Under the pieces are notes generated by a model, which searched no databases, was not told the origin of the DNA, and worked only from the letters and a program-made list of their open reading frames with translations. The position numbers were made by a program, and so were the translations under genes. Shown here piece by piece: positions 1 to 42,638 of a DNA stretch of 64,000 bases. This DNA comes from Chamaea fasciata. Its lineage: Eukaryota > Chordata > Aves > Passeriformes > Sylviidae. The DNA lies in NCBI GenBank assembly GCA_029207755.1, contig JARCOQ010000012.1:22431740-22495739 (forward strand), written 5' to 3'. Numbering within the stretch: position 1 is the stretch's first letter; each line of letters opens with the position of its first letter.

Positions 1-28920
<28,920 letters not shown>

Positions 28921-29665
28921 GAGCCACCCTCAGATGGACTGAAAGGGAAAAAAGCACTCAGCTCCCTCATGGAATAAGGGGTTTTCTTTATTTAAGGAGG
29001 AGAAGGAGGATCCGAGGGTGGCGGGGGATGCCCAGCCCTGCTCGTGTGCAGAGATGCGTTGAGCCAGAAGCTGCTGTCATGGAGGCAGAAAATGTTGGTC
29101 CTTCGAAAGGAAGATCCCCTCAAGACCTCCACATATACATGTGCATATATTATATAGCTCATATAATATGTAATATATGTCTGTTCTGAAGTATGTCGTT
29201 GTTTTGGACTAACTGCACAGCAGTTTCCTTCCCTCTAAGAAGATCCGGTGTTCCTTCACCTGCCCCAGAGACAGAACAGCCCTGCCCTGGCTGGTGAGGG
29301 AGGAGGGACATCCCCGAGAGCAGATGGAGCCCAGGACGTGCCAAGGAGCCAGGGGCACTCAGCAATAACTCAGCCATGGCCGTGCCAGGCAGCGGGGCCT
29401 GTCCATCCCAGACTGTCTGTCTGTCCTCCCGCTCCCTCTGCACACCTGCCTGCCTGCTGGAGACCCATTCCACGTGTTCCCAGGGGTGCAGCCTGCTGGG
29501 AAATGGCCACGGGCCACTCGAGACTGGCCTGAGCCTGGGGTGGTTCCTGCTGGCCACAGGGATGCACTGAGTGTGAGCAGGTGGTTGTCTGCTCCTGTTG
29601 GTGGGACACATTCCAGTTTTCATTCCAAAGTGGGAAAATAAATATGTCTAGGAGATGGGGTGGAG
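28921..29665 (+). other. CMTM4: CMTM4 3' UTR, proximal part
   Basis: Non-coding sequence directly after the stop codon. A canonical AATAAA at 29637-29642 could end a short transcript form. The stretch contains an AT-rich inverted repeat at 29147-29169. Later AATAAA signals at 35692-35697 and 37170-37175 leave open a much longer 3' UTR. Confidence 0.5.
29637..29642 (+). terminator. Candidate proximal poly(A) signal of CMTM4
   Basis: AATAAA about 720 bases after the CMTM4 stop codon, on the coding strand. Usage cannot be judged from sequence alone. Confidence 0.4.
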
Positions 29666-31126
29666 AAAAGGGGCTTGGGGGGCACAGTAGAGAATGAAGG
29701 GGTTGTCATCCTATAGGCTTACATTCCAGCCATGGCTTCCTTTTTCTTTTCTTTTCTTCTTTTTTTTTTTTTTTTTTAAGGTTTAACATTTCCAAAAGTT
29801 TTTGCTGGAACTTGCTTTCCCTTTAAGCTCAGGGTAAGCAAGAACTAGCAAAAATCTATGTGCTTTTGAAGTGTTCCTAGGGTTGCATTGTTGTGATTCA
29901 TGTAAGGTAAATACTTCTTTTTGGAAGGGTGGTTGTTCAAAAATTAAACCTAAATTGGTAGTAGGTAAACCTGATTTTTATTTTAACTGGGTGATTCTGC
30001 AGATTTATTCTCCTTACATTTCTTTGGAAAATGAATTTAGCAAATTGGAAAATAATTTGATTGTATTGATTTGTTTAGAAATAGTTTTACTTAGCTGAAG
30101 GGTTTTTTTATTTTCTTTGTACTTCCAGTGAATGAATTACATTTTCTCTACTTGCTCAGAACTCAAATTCAACAGTAATTGGCTAGACAATGTCACAATA
30201 TTATTAGGAAGACATCTCTTGATATTTTTCTGTTTCTTTGGTGTTTTTATCTCTGTAGTGCATTATTTGGCATTTGTGTGCCTGTGTGAAGACCGTGGGT
30301 GTGGGAGGAGATCTCTAGAGCTGGACTCCTTTGTGGTGTGAGGAAAATGAAAATCTGTGCAATTGGTGGAACTGTTTGCCATGTATGCCTGAGTTTCTGT
30401 GTCCTGCTGGAGCTGCACTGCTCAGGGTGAGTGCAGCACCTGGAGCCTTAAGAACAGTGGGCAGTGTAGTGTGGGTAAGTTATTTAACCATGAAAACCAA
30501 GCCACACCAAACAGGAGATCAGGAGAAGTGCCTGGGCTTTTCTAATACTAGAGGGAGCTGGGATAGTCCAAGTGTGAGCCTAATGCTGCAATATTCAAAT
30601 TGAGCAGCAGAGGATTATTTTGGTGAGTGAAAAAAAGGTGACAAAGGTGACGCCTTTTCATTTTCAGTGTATTGACCACCTCTACAGTGCATTTCACCTT
30701 AGTGGCTAAGATGGAGATTAAAATTCAGAGTTACTGATGAGGTTAAGAAAACTTTGCATTTTCTTAGTGATTGAAGGTTTACCAGTTCCTACAGTAACAT
30801 TTTATTGTGCTTTATTGGATGTAATGCCAAAGGGAACACCGGTTTAAAAGAAGATTGAACCAATTCTTGCTGTTGGGTTAGAACAGAGACATTCCACAGA
30901 GGGCTGTCTCACCTGGGTGCATTCCCTGAGCAGTTCCATGACCAGGGTGGTAAGAAATAACAATTTGTTATTGCCAGAACTGCTGTGACAGCCCTGCTGT
31001 TTGCAAGCACTTCCCAGGACTGGCAGAGTTTGCAATGTCAATTATTAAAAGACTTTTTAAAAGTAGCACAAGCATACCCAGTCTGGCATTGTAAACTGCC
31101 ATCAAAGCAGTTTGTTTAAAGATTGT

Positions 31127-31207
31127 AAAAAACCCCAGGCAAACACAAACCAGACAAACCCAAAAAACCCCCAAACATCCCACACCAAAATCAAGCCAAA
31201 CCCACCT
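31127..31207. repeat. A/C-rich low-complexity tract
   Basis: About 80 bases dominated by AAACC, CAAAC and C-run motifs and nearly free of G and T. Confidence 0.7.
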
Positions 31208-34200
31208 ACTGAAATGTAAAATACAGTTCTCCAGAAGATCCGTGCTTTTAGAGTGGAGCTGCCATCTGAAATCAGGGAACAGGATGGTGTCACACAGAGA
31301 TTTTGTCAGGAGAGTGTTCTGTCCCTGGCCAGGGCTGAAGAAGCATTCCCAAATCCTCTCCTGTGCTCCCTGAGCTCACTGTGACTGGGGCAGAGCTCTG
31401 GGAGCTCTTGTGCCTCTCTGGCTTTATGAATTTGGTACCTTTCAAACCCCTGCACCTTTCCTGGCTTAGAGAAACTCGGGGTTTTTTCTGGAGTGAGGTC
31501 CCAGCCCCCGCTGAGCTGCAGTGACAGGAGCGGAGTGGGGCAGTCACACCTGCAGTGGGATCCTTGGGCAGTGGTGCTGGAATGACCCTGGGGCTGCTGC
31601 AGGAGGGGTGAGTTTCCTTCAGCTGGCAATGCCAGGATTTATTACTCACATCATGCCCTAAGCCCAGCACAGCTCTCAGGGTGGAATCCAAAAGAGAACA
31701 GTCATTTTAAAAACACTATCTGATTCACTTTGTGAAACAAAAGCAAATGTAAATGTGTAATTTCCTTATTTTTGGGACCAAAGATGATTTTAGTATTGTA
31801 CAGTATATACTTTCTAAAAAATCTTAAGCACTTACTGCTCTGCAGAGACATTATTTACTATTTGGATTATATAGAAGGGACATAAAGTAGCTGTGAGAGA
31901 CTACATTTGAACTATTAAGATCATTTGATGTGTACATGGTTCGTTTCCCCTGAGTTAATTTTACACAGTGTATTGTAGAGGTGCTTCTAAAAGACTGTTA
32001 TCTAAACTGCAGTCACACAAAAAACCCTTAAAGAAGAAAAGAGGGTGGAAAGTTTAATTTTTTTTTAAACTTGCTTAGAAAAGTGACATTAAATTGCTTC
32101 TCTCAGCCAGTTATTCTTGATTGTAATTGCTAGTGCATAGGAGTAATTTCTTTTAGTCCTTAAAGGTGCTGTTTAGCTCCATAAAGGGTCTCAAACCCCA
32201 AATTAAAGCAAACAGTTGAAGTTGGTAGGAACAGGATGCTTGAAACAATAATGGTTTGGATGAGTCCCCTTTGGTCAAAGCGAGCCCTTAGACCTGGAAT
32301 CTTTGTGTATTTCTGGGTGTAGAAGTGACTAAATTCTGCAGCCTGTGCACAGACATGGGAATCTGTGGCTGGAGCAGCAGCATGGGATCTGTTTCTCAGT
32401 GCTGGCAGAGTCTGCCTCTCCCTGCTCAGGTTTGTCAGCCTCAGCTGAGGTTTGGGCCACGTCCTTGTGCTGTGCAAACGGCCCCAGCAGGAGCTCCTGA
32501 AGCCACAGAGGAACTCACTTATGTGTCTGAGTAAAGCCAATTCCTTCTTCCTCTCCACCTTTTCCTTTCATTTGGAATATTCGTGCCTCATGGATCAAAT
32601 GCTTTAATATTTAATTCTTGCTGAGCTTTGTTTGTTGGGCTGGGTAGTGTCTGCTGCAGTGCCAGGAAGATCAGAATCCCTTGATTTCAGCGGTGGTGCT
32701 CTTCCCTTTCCTGCTGGCTTAGGAGGCTGGGCTGGGTGTTCTTTCCCGTGGGGCTGTGGAAAGCTGGTGCTGGTGTGAGATTCCTGGTAGGAGCCACGAG
32801 TGATCTCCCTGTGCCTTCTGAGAGACAGGCCCTGGCTCCAGAGATCTGAGATCTGTGCTGCTCACTGCATTCAGGAGCACAGCATCAGCAAAGACCTGTG
32901 CCTTGGCAGCAGCTCCTCATAATCCTTTCAGTTATAAGGTGTCTTTTCCATGGGATTTCGGTAAAGGAGCAGCGTGTGTTGCTCCTTTTTAGGCTTTGTC
33001 ACGTGTTGTGACAAACCCTTCCTAGTGTCTGTTTGTCACTGTCTCATGGCACGCTCTGGCTCTGGCGTTGTTTCAGCTCTCTGCATTTCATTGCTGCTTC
33101 CAGAAAGAGGAGGGGAAGGTTCCCAGCCTTCCCTAAGGCAGTAGTTTATTTTCCCCCCCTGTGAATTGAAGTCCCGTGTGCTGACTGTCCCTCCCAGCAG
33201 GGCCGGGTCAGTGGTTCCTGCAGTGCTGTGGACACAGCAGCAGAGTGGATCTGCTGCAGGCTGCACTGGACTGTTCTGGGTCAGTTACCACCAGCTTTTC
33301 AGGAGCTTTAAGGTCCCTAAATGAATTTGGTATTTGTCACCTCTCTGCTGTTTCGGGGGTGTGCAGGCACTGCAAATGCTTACCTAATCTGTGGCTTTAT
33401 TAATGCAATCCTTTCTTCCTCCCTCTTCCTTAGGCCTCTTTCTGTATCTGTTCTTTTCTTGTCTCATGTCAGCTTTGTAATCATTTCTGCTTTTTTCTTT
33501 TTTTTTTTTTTTCATGAGGGAGAAAAAAAAACCTCACCAAAAATCTAAAATAAGCAAGAATAACAGTTCCAGGACATAATTAAAAAATGAAACCAAAAAT
33601 AATAGCATTTCATGTAGTGTAGGAAATAATATCCTCTCTCCTACTCAGCTGGGATACTGACCAGCTTTGTCCATAGAGGAGCATTAAGAACAGTTCCTGT
33701 CCTGAAAGCTCTGGAGCCAAAAACCTTCAGCAGGCATTCAGGATAATGAAGAGGCACAGTCTGATAAGGAACTGGAGATGTGAGAAGCTTGACAAACCAG
33801 GGCTTCCAAAGTGAGGCATGAACAGTGGCCACAGCAGCCGTGGTGATCTCAGGGGGGCTGGGAAGGGCTGGGATTGTCCGGGATTGTCCAGGCTCAGCAT
33901 CCAGAGGGTCCAGAGGGGGATCCAGGCTGGTCCCTGCTCAGTCCCCCGGGAAGGAGTAAAGCCAACGTCTGGCACTTCTGAAAATCAGGCACTTGGCTCG
34001 TGTTGTTATTTGTAGCAAGAAATTATGGACTGTTCATTGTCTGGAGGGCCAGCAAAGCTCAGAATTACTGTGCAGATAGAGGTGTTCTCTGTGTGAGTTT
34101 TAATGGCAACAAAGGCATTTCAAAATGATCCTGAAATCGGTACAAAAATGCACGGAATGTGTGAAAATACTTCACAGAAATTATGCCGTGTTCCTCTCTT

Positions 34201-37169
34201 TATTTTGACAGAGGGAGTTGGTTAAAATGAATTTAAACAAATACTCAGGAAATCTCTGAATGACATTTTAGAGGGTTTTCCTGGTATATTATTTTCCCTG
34301 TCAGCCACTTGGCCACCTTGATAGATTTGCCTGACCAAGTCAGAGTGGTGCTGTCCAACCTGAAAGGGTTCCCTTGTTTTGGACTTTTTTTTTTTTCTTC
34401 TGTTGTATTTTAAAAATCTGTCTAAAATTTAACCATTTGTATGCTAAAAGTAATCTTTAAAAAAATCTGCTTACACTGTGATTTCTGGTAGCCTTTTATT
34501 TAGAGTATACAACACAATCTAATTTTCTTTTGGGATATGCAGCTTTCAGAAGTGTTCTTATATATGCCCAGAAAGGAAAGTTGTCTATTTATCATAGGAA
34601 TGTGATTAGATAAAGTAACCCATCCAGAATCCCAGTGCAGCTCTTTCGTAGGTGCTGGATGGATGTGTTAGTGAAATTGCCTTTTAATCTCTATGGGTTA
34701 AGAAATATTTTTTTATAACTAGCCACAGATATTCCTTTTTAAATTATACTTGGCAAACAGAAGATATTTAATTTTATATACAATATACATAGTTACCTTG
34801 ATTGACATATTTATAACATAGAGCTTTGTGTTTACTATGAAGGCTTTATTTGTATCCCGTGGACTTCACGGGTAAAACTTTAAAAAGCCAGTTAGCATTT
34901 AGGGAAGGATATGGGAACTTTCTTCATGGCTTCAGAATGAGGACATAGGAGGATTTAAAAGGCAATAGCCAGATTGTTTTACAGAGTATCTGGGGGGGTT
35001 CTTATTTTTTGATTGGGGCTGGTCCCTGCAGCTATTCTCATAACATCTGGATGTGAGTAACAGAATGGAATATGAGCATCTGCCTCCTCTGACTGTCACA
35101 GGCTGTTGTCTAGAGCACAGGAAATTTCAGGGTATTGTATTGTTTTGCTTTGGACAAATGTCTCAATAGACATATTTAATTAAAACCTTCATGTGTCTGA
35201 AAGAAAACATCCTCTCTTAACTAGGCTGATTTATCACTTTTGGTACCCTTTCAATCCCAAGAGTAGTGCTGTCTAAATATTTTTAGTGATGTTCCAGCTA
35301 TCCTGATGTCTGCAGGTTCAAATGGTCCTGGCTAGAACCCTTTTATTACAACAATTGCTACCTTCATTTTTCTACTGTTTCTACTTTAATCTTGAATGTT
35401 TACCAGTTTCTATTGTTGGATCTTGTGGAGGGAGAGTGTCTTAGCACTACAGCTCATCCAGCTTTAACTCATACATCACAGTCCTGGAGTAAGAAAATAC
35501 TTTGAATTATATATTGTGGCCAATTTATTGCATTTTAAAATGATTTCTATACTTTAGACACAACATTTATGACATAATAGGACGAATGACTTAGCTAATC
35601 GTTATATCTGTCTAGACTTACTCTCTTCTGTGTTAGTGTCATTTGGAAACTATTTGTATATGTTGAAGTTTGTAAGGGTTCAGGAACCCACAATAAAATA
35701 GTAAAGTATGTATTTATTTCTCATTATAATGCTCGAATTTGATTTGGAGAAGTCGACACTTTGTATGTCTTTTCACAGAATTGTAAACAAATACCGAAAA
35801 ACTGCTTCACCTGGGGTGCCTTCCATGTGTGGTACAAACACTTGTCATTCACAGGAACAGAGATGTAAATTTATTAATCCAGTAAACACTATTTTTGTAA
35901 TGTGAGTCACTAACGCAGCTCTGGCCTCGTTGTGCTTTGTTCCCACCAACACCAGGTTTATGGCTGCTGTGGTCACTGCCTTCCCCCCCCTGTGTGCACT
36001 AAATCTGACCCCTGGGGAACCACAGGTTGTGTCTCCTTTGCTCTGCCCTCAGCTGCCCCCTGAGCACATTCCTGGTGCTCCGGATTCCCTTCCTTGGGCC
36101 TGGCGGAGGGATGCTCCGTGTGGGGTGTCTGTACTCTCAGGGCTGACTCTGGCTCCTCTAGACAGGCTCTGCAATCCAAACATTCCAGTTCTAGCTCATC
36201 GTTCATGACTTACAGCTTCCGAGGAGGGAGCATCCATGCCTGACCAAAAGACTTTATCCCTCTGGGTTCCAGGTGCTGTATCGACAAGTTTGTAATTGCA
36301 AACAGCTCAGAGGTATTATGGAAATACCAGGTTAGAATTCCATTCAGGCTGAGCACAGGAGATGCAGTTTTCCTTTTACCGTGAGCACAAGTCTGCTGTG
36401 CAATACCCTCGGTACTTTGCTCTTGGAACAAAACCCTGCAAGGTTCTGTCCCGGAGAGCCCCCGGTGCGGTGCCAGGGCAGCTCCCGGCTGTTGTCCTGC
36501 CCCGGCCGTGCCCCCTGGCCCCAGGGGCTGCAGGCCAGGGCTCCCCCGAGCACGGGCTCCTGCTGCAGGACTGGGCAGTTCCAGCGGGCAGCCCATTCCC
36601 CTGGGGACACCTTCCTGGGGGTGCACCTTCCTGCCGTGCCCACGACGGGAACTCACTGCTGGCACAGCAGCAGCTGGCTGGGAAAGGTGTCCTGGGAATG
36701 CTTGACCAAGCTCAAGGGCAAGGTACTCTACAAGAAAACACAACCTCCAGCTTGTTTCTACACCAGTAACCATCTTTCAGCTGTGTTCTTTCTGTTGGGG
36801 TCTGTGCTAATCAAAAAACACAAGCTGAAGAATTGTGAAGTCCTGCAATACGCAAAGCAGTCTTGGTTTGAGAATCCATGCTGTCGCAGCATAATTTAAA
36901 TGGTGTATTTATCAGTTTCAAATGTCATTTCGCTTTTCCAGTCTTTTGTATATGGGCACGATACTTTTTGTAATTTTTTTTTTAATTTAGTTGTCTTTCT
37001 GTCCTTTCTGGTATTGGAAGATCTGAGCTCTCTGGGTTTTCACGGTACTCTTCTGATCATTCTTCATAGTGGTAAAAGTCTGTATTTTTGTATGTAGGAG
37101 AAATGGTAGTTTTCTAACACTTAGCCCAATCAATATAGTACGGAATCATTTGTGAAGGACTTCCTGTTT

Positions 37170-37175
37170 AATAAA
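37170..37175 (+). terminator. Candidate distal poly(A) signal of CMTM4
   Basis: AATAAA followed about 25-35 bases later by a GT-rich stretch (GAGTGTCTTCATCTGT), the usual arrangement of a cleavage site. The upstream 7.5 kb is AT-rich and free of recognised interspersed repeats, which would fit a long 3' UTR. This is inference. Confidence 0.3.
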
Positions 37176-38688
37176 TGGAGATATTAAAGTACTAAAAGAG
37201 TGTCTTCATCTGTAAACGTGGCCTGGGCTGGGATAATTTTCTTCCCAGTGGCTGGTGTGGGGCTGTTTTGGATGTGTTGATAATTCAGAGATGGTTTTGT
37301 TCTTGCTGAGCTCCCCCAAGGGCTTTCCTGCCCCTTGTGCTGGGGAGGGGCTGGGGCTGCCAGGGAGGCTGGGGGGGACACAGCCAGGACAGGTGGCCCC
37401 ACCTGACCACAGGGGTATCCCAGGCCTTATGGCATCAGAATGTGAAGGGGGGAAGAAGGAGGAAGCACATTTGCAGTGATGGTGTTTGTCTTCCCAAGCC
37501 ACCCTTCCAGGGGACGTGGCCCTGCTCTCCTGAAGGCGCTGAACACCCGCCTGCCCAGGGGAATTCATTCCTTGTTCTGCTTTGCTTGTGTGCACTGCTT
37601 TTGCTTTCCCTATCAAACTGGAGTTTTCTCACTTTTCCCACTCCCCATTCTCTGCCTCATCTCACTGAAAGAGCAAATCCAGTGTGGGGCTGGGGGTGAA
37701 ACCACCCCCAGAGACAGCAGAACCCCTCGGTGCAGCACCAGGGGCGTTCCTGGGTTCCTTACCTGGGTTCAGCCAGGCAGCTGCAAAACGCCCTTGGGGT
37801 GTGGGACAGCGTGGGGGTGACACACTCAGCCCGGCAGCCCTGGCTGGGGCTGTCCCTGGAACACTCCTGGGGGCAGGAATGGACCACCGGAGAGGCCTTG
37901 GGGAGAGGACAGTGGAGCAGAGAGAAGGTGGGACTGCTCTGCTGCTCACGTGCTTGTGGTGGAATTCTCTTGGAGTGGTTGTGGTGCGCTGCCACGGGCT
38001 GCCGTGCTCCGTCCTGGGGTCTGCAGCTGCCCGTTTGGGACTGGAAAGGGATTTGGGGGCTGAAATGCCCCAGGGAGTGGGGTAATACTCTGCCGCCTCA
38101 CGGCCTGGGGGGGTTCCAAGTGATGCTGTGGGATTTTTGGTTTCCAGGTGCTTTAGGCACGAGGTGGAAGCACTGAGTCAATACAGGTGAGACCCTGTGG
38201 AAAGGCACGGAGGGATGGGCGAGTTTGTGAAGAGCTTTGGGAACGTGGACGCTGCACTCAGAACGCTGGGGACGGATCAGGGGCGTGTGGGGAGGGGGCA
38301 CAGGTGGTGGCCTGAAGGATTCCCTGAGGCAGTGACAAGAGGCCAGTTCCTTCTGCCTGTGGGGGCTGCCGGCAGCACTGTGGCATTACCCAGGTGCGTA
38401 TCCCTACTTCCCCAGGTGCGGCGTTATCCGTGGCGGTCCCGGTCAGGAGAAGCTTCATCAGCTGTCAAATTAAACAAACAAAAAAAATTATGTTGTCTAA
38501 CTTGCAGATACTGGGTCTTCCTTCAGTCTCCCGGGAAGAGTGTAATTAATTTATTGATGGATCAGGCTAACAAAATGTGATGGGCTGTGTCCAAAATGCA
38601 TAAAAGGAAAGGACAAGTATTTCCTGGCAAAAATTAACGTTGGAATTGGTATTTTCCTCTTCACGGAAATAGAGTTTAAATTTGACTT

Positions 38689-38848
38689 ATTTAAAAAAAT
38701 AACCAAAACCAACCAACAAAATCCCACAAAAGCAACAGCACCGAAAAACCAAACCAACCAAAAAAAAAAATCCCTAACAACCCCAAACCAAAAAACCTCC
38801 ACCCAAACTCCTCCTCTCCAAAACCCCAAACAAAACCACACTTAAATT
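38689..38848. repeat. A/C-rich low-complexity tract, about 160 bp
   Basis: The longest of the A/C tracts, with ACCAAAACCAACCAACAAAA-like text and only a handful of G residues. The opposite strand is G/T-rich and produces a spurious ORF full of Trp, Phe and Gly. Confidence 0.8.
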
Positions 38849-39546
38849 TTCTGGGCAGCATTGTTTTACTTTCTGATCTGGAAGGTTTACAAAACACTGA
38901 ACACTGAATTCTTCCAGGAAAGGAGTGTCCTAGGGTGACTGTCTGTGTTGCAGTGTGGATTTTTTGATGCATTCCTGTTTATTAATTCCTGCCATCTTAA
39001 AGATCCGGACTTTTCAGCCAATACTCCATGCAAAAAAGCCTCTCAAGCATCTTGTAACAAGATCCACATTCGCAGTGCTTGCCTAAATTTCTTCTGCTTC
39101 CTTGACACATCCTCTGTCAGAGGAATAAAGGGTGGCCAGGTGGGGCTGCTGTGCCTGTGCTGCCACGTGGCGTTTGCCCTTTGAGGGCAGTGTGTCCCCT
39201 AGTGCAAATCCGGAGTGAAACCATGCAGTGATATCATTTCTGATCAGAACTGTGCCCAGTGGACATCCTTAGCAGAAGGACAGTGAGTGGAACCAGGTGC
39301 TTGCTGAGCAGAGCATGCAGTTGTGTTCTGCTTTCCAGCACACCAGGCTGTTCTCCACCACCACAGCAGCTGACATGCTCTGCTCCTCCTATCCTGGAAG
39401 TGACTCTGTCAGATGGAAACTGAAGACTTGAGGAACTTTGAACAGTATCAGGTGAAAAGCACAGTTAGGTGGAGTAATGGACAGTGTTCAAAGGACAAGA
39501 GAGCCTCTTACTTCAGTCAGAATCTAAAAAAGCTACTTGAAATGGT

Positions 39547-39612
39547 ATTTGAATTCCTTGGAGAGGCCTTTTGAATTCCTTGGAAAGGTCTTTAGAATTC
39601 CTTAGCGTCACC
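39547..39612. repeat. 22-bp tandem repeat, three copies
   Basis: Three consecutive, slightly diverged copies built around TGAATTCCTTGGAGAGGCC; each contains GAATTC. Confidence 0.8.
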
Positions 39613-41234
39613 TGCCCAAAAATCACTGCCCAAGTCTGAATAAGTCCACAGAAAAATGTAAAAGCTTGGTAGGAGAGAGAGAGCCCCTCAGGCAGCTGAG
39701 AGCCGTGTGAACTCACCTGAGGTGCCACTTTCCCTTCCTGGCAGTGGCTTGGAGGTCATGGCACTTCTGGCATTGTTTCCACATGGATTTGTCCACACTT
39801 GGGTTTGGAGAGTCCTTCTCAGGCAGGCCCAGGAATCCAGGTGACAGTGGCTGTGCTGGAGCTGCAATGAGGGCAGGGACTGGGCTCTGGGGGCTTTGGA
39901 AGCAGCTCCTCCACGGGACACGAGTGAGTGTGATTGGAAAGAGGTGTCTGACGAGGTCACCGAAATCAGGACTTAATTAAAGGCTCCACACTGCAGGTGC
40001 AGTGTTGTGTTTGTCTCCTGAGACCTGAATTGCAGAGAAGCCAGCGCTCCCAGCACCCTTTTGATGTTGTCAGTTGAGGAAAAACAAGCAAAAAACCAAC
40101 CCCAAAAGCCAAGCTGACCTTGACTTTTCCTCCACGTGCCCCAGACTCCGAGCTTGGAGCAGTATTTGTGGCACAATACGGGCAGAAGACCCCAGAGTCA
40201 GCCCACGCCAGCCCAATCTAAACATGCTTTGAAATACTTATTTTAAATCTAATTTTCTGAAAATATATTCCTAAAATACAGAACTGTGTTTTCTTTCAGT
40301 CATGGGAACAGATCTTTTTAAATAAAAGGCTGGGATCTTACAGAAGTGCTTGACCCTGGGAGCAAACTGCTTTGAAATAAATGAACTTATCAAGCACTTA
40401 AAAGCCGGTAATGAAATTCTCTGGGCAGGCACCTCAGTGCAAGCTGCTAAAGCAGTCTTGAAGCAACTAATGAACATTTTGTTTGCTGCCTGTTTATTTT
40501 AACCCAACATGAAAAAAATGACCAGGAAACTTGAGTATATTTTGGGGGGTGTGAAGTATGAACCCGAAAGGGACTTTGTTGTTTACAGGATTATTGGCTG
40601 CCAAGAGAGAGCATTGAATCCCCAATGTCTACTCAATATTTAGAACTAATTCTTAGTTAATGTTTTTCATCTCATGCCCTAAGGAAGAGGTTTGTCCTGT
40701 GGCTGATCCCCAGGGCTGGCTCCGAGCTGTGCCCTCTCCCCAGCACAGATTTAGGATTCCTTAAGTCACTGTCCCTCATGCTGGGCAGAGGCAAAGCAGC
40801 AAAATCAAGGCTTCAAGTAAGTAAAGACGCCAAACACTTCTATTAAAAGAGGTTTAATCAGCATGGTTTCTAAATATTAACCAGCTGTACATGCAGTACA
40901 TTTTTTACTTTAAAAAAAAAAAAAAAGAATACAAAATGAGTATAAAAATGAGCCCAGGTCCCCTGAACATCACAGTGTGTGCCAGTAAAATATGACAAGG
41001 GAAAGAAACACGGGATTTGGTACAGGAAAAGGTCCAAAGAGACATTTCTCTAAATGAAAGATTGTCAAATTTAGAAGCAACCACTTGTTCTGCTTTTACT
41101 CTGTCAGTGGTCAAGAAGCAGGAGATGTAGGAGCTGCCTGCTGGACAACTCTGAGCCTGACCAGCACTCCCTGCTCCCTGCCAGCTCCCCTGTCCTGCTG
41201 GCAGCTGCCACAGGGAACTGGAACCCAGGTGCTG

Positions 41235-42609
41235 ATTTTATTCCAAAGGAAATCTGCCTTTATTGTTTTATCCCTGTTTTTCACTTACTCTGTTAGTACC
41301 ATCTGCTCTCATTTTAATCACACCTGTTCTGGTACTGTATTCATTTTTAAAACATCCATACAGGTTTCTTTGCCACAGATCCGTCTAATGCCATCTGTGA
41401 GGAGCGTGCCACGCTCTTCCCAAGTGTTTATAAATGGACACAGATATTCCAAGATAGGCTGTGCTGCCTGTGAAAACAGCCTGTCAATTCAGAGGGCTTT
41501 TCCCCTGGAACACACCACCACCGGAGAAATCACATCCTTCCAGAGGCGAAGAACCAGCCCACCCCACCCACACCCACTGAAAAAAGGGGGCTGGGGGGAT
41601 GAATTCATCGCAGACATTCTGTAGTTTGGGGTTGGTTTCTTGGCCTTTTCACAGTGGGAAGGAGGCACTGCCCTCCTGGGGCCTGGGCACCCTCAGTGTG
41701 GCAGCACCAGCGGCACAAGTGCAGCGCTGGTGACACAGCAGCACCATGGCCCCAGCACAGAGCAGGACATCAGGCACTGGTGCCTGGGACACAAACACCT
41801 GCAGGGTCCCCAGGCAGCTCCTGCTGGGAGCTGACTGCCAAGCCTGCCTTCCCTGGCTCTGCAAACACTCCCAGGGGCTTCCACAAGAACAGGACAGGGC
41901 CGCCCAGAGCTGCCTCACCTGTTCCAGCCCCATCCTGTGATGAAATTGCAGCAAAGGGGATGTGACTCCATCCAAGCAGCTTAAAACAAGGGATACTGAA
42001 TGCTTGATGAGCCAGCTGCCCTGCAGCACCATTGTACTTGGAGGTTTGCTCTTGCTGCAGATTTCCAGTTATCACTTTTCCTTGTCACAGACAGACGGGA
42101 GATATGACAGTATTGAGACCAATGCGTTAACTGTGATCCATGCCTTCAGTGCTTGGGAGCATTCAGACTTGGGATAAAGAAATACTGTTAGTTAGTCAAG
42201 AAAAATACAAACAAAGGCATCCAAACCTCTCTTCTTTGGCATGTCAAGAAGTCTAAAAGCTTTAAGTGTTCGAGGTTTGGAATTACGAAAGCACATTAAA
42301 AGCTGCAAATGTTAAAAATGCTGTTCCCATTTACTCAGGACATGATGTGCTGAGTGGGGAGGGACAACAGAGAATTATGCTGTGCTGTTCGGACAGAACT
42401 ACTGTAGGATCTGTAGCTGTCAAGGAGTGTTTAAGGGCACTGGGAATAGTCTCCTTTTCCACATCACTGCCCTGTCTGTGCTCTGGGGATTCCATAAACA
42501 GTGAGGTGGAAAGAAGCTGAAATGAGGGGATATTTCAATTGGCAGTGCATTCAGCAAAGAGGAAAGTGCTCGATCATCTTCCCTTCATGCTTGGTTGGTG
42601 TTTGGTTCT
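41235..42609 (-). other. CMTM3: Probable CMTM3 3' UTR
   Basis: Read on the minus strand after the CMTM3 stop. Three poly(A)-type hexamers cluster about 1.3 kb downstream: ATTAAA at 41313-41318, AATAAA at 41259-41264 and AATAAA at 41237-41242. The clustering makes this a plausible transcript end, but usage is unproven. Confidence 0.4.
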
Positions 42610-42638
42610 TCAGTCTGAGTCAGAGTCGGAGTCCTCAT
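42610..42638 (-). CDS. CMTM3: CMTM3 exon 5 (terminal, 29 coding bases)
   Basis: After acceptor CACCCCTCAG the two leading bases complete Asp, followed by EDSDSDSD and TGA. The acidic Ser/Asp tail matches the family terminus, which confirms this very small coding exon. Confidence 0.93.

Larger units (their letters stand above)
29666..37195. other. No gene seen; possible extended CMTM4 3' UTR
   Basis: AT-rich sequence without a recognisable exon. It contains T-runs (29757-29778, 33490-33513), the A/C tract at 31127 and several AATAAA hexamers. The ORFs in it lack conserved domains or splice context. Confidence 0.5.
37196..41234. other. No gene seen between the CMTM4 and CMTM3 tails
   Basis: Somewhat more GC-rich than the preceding stretch, with ORFs that show no family resemblance. 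It includes an A/C-rich tract (38689-38848) and a three-copy 22-bp repeat (39547-39612). Confidence 0.6.

Noticed and set aside
36210..36899. ORFs of 135-187 aa on both strands near 36.2-36.9 kb
   Set aside because: They overlap each other in a locally GC-rich stretch and show no domain or splice support.
41085..41624. 179-aa ORF on the plus strand
   Set aside because: Lies antisense to the probable CMTM3 3' UTR and has no recognised motif.
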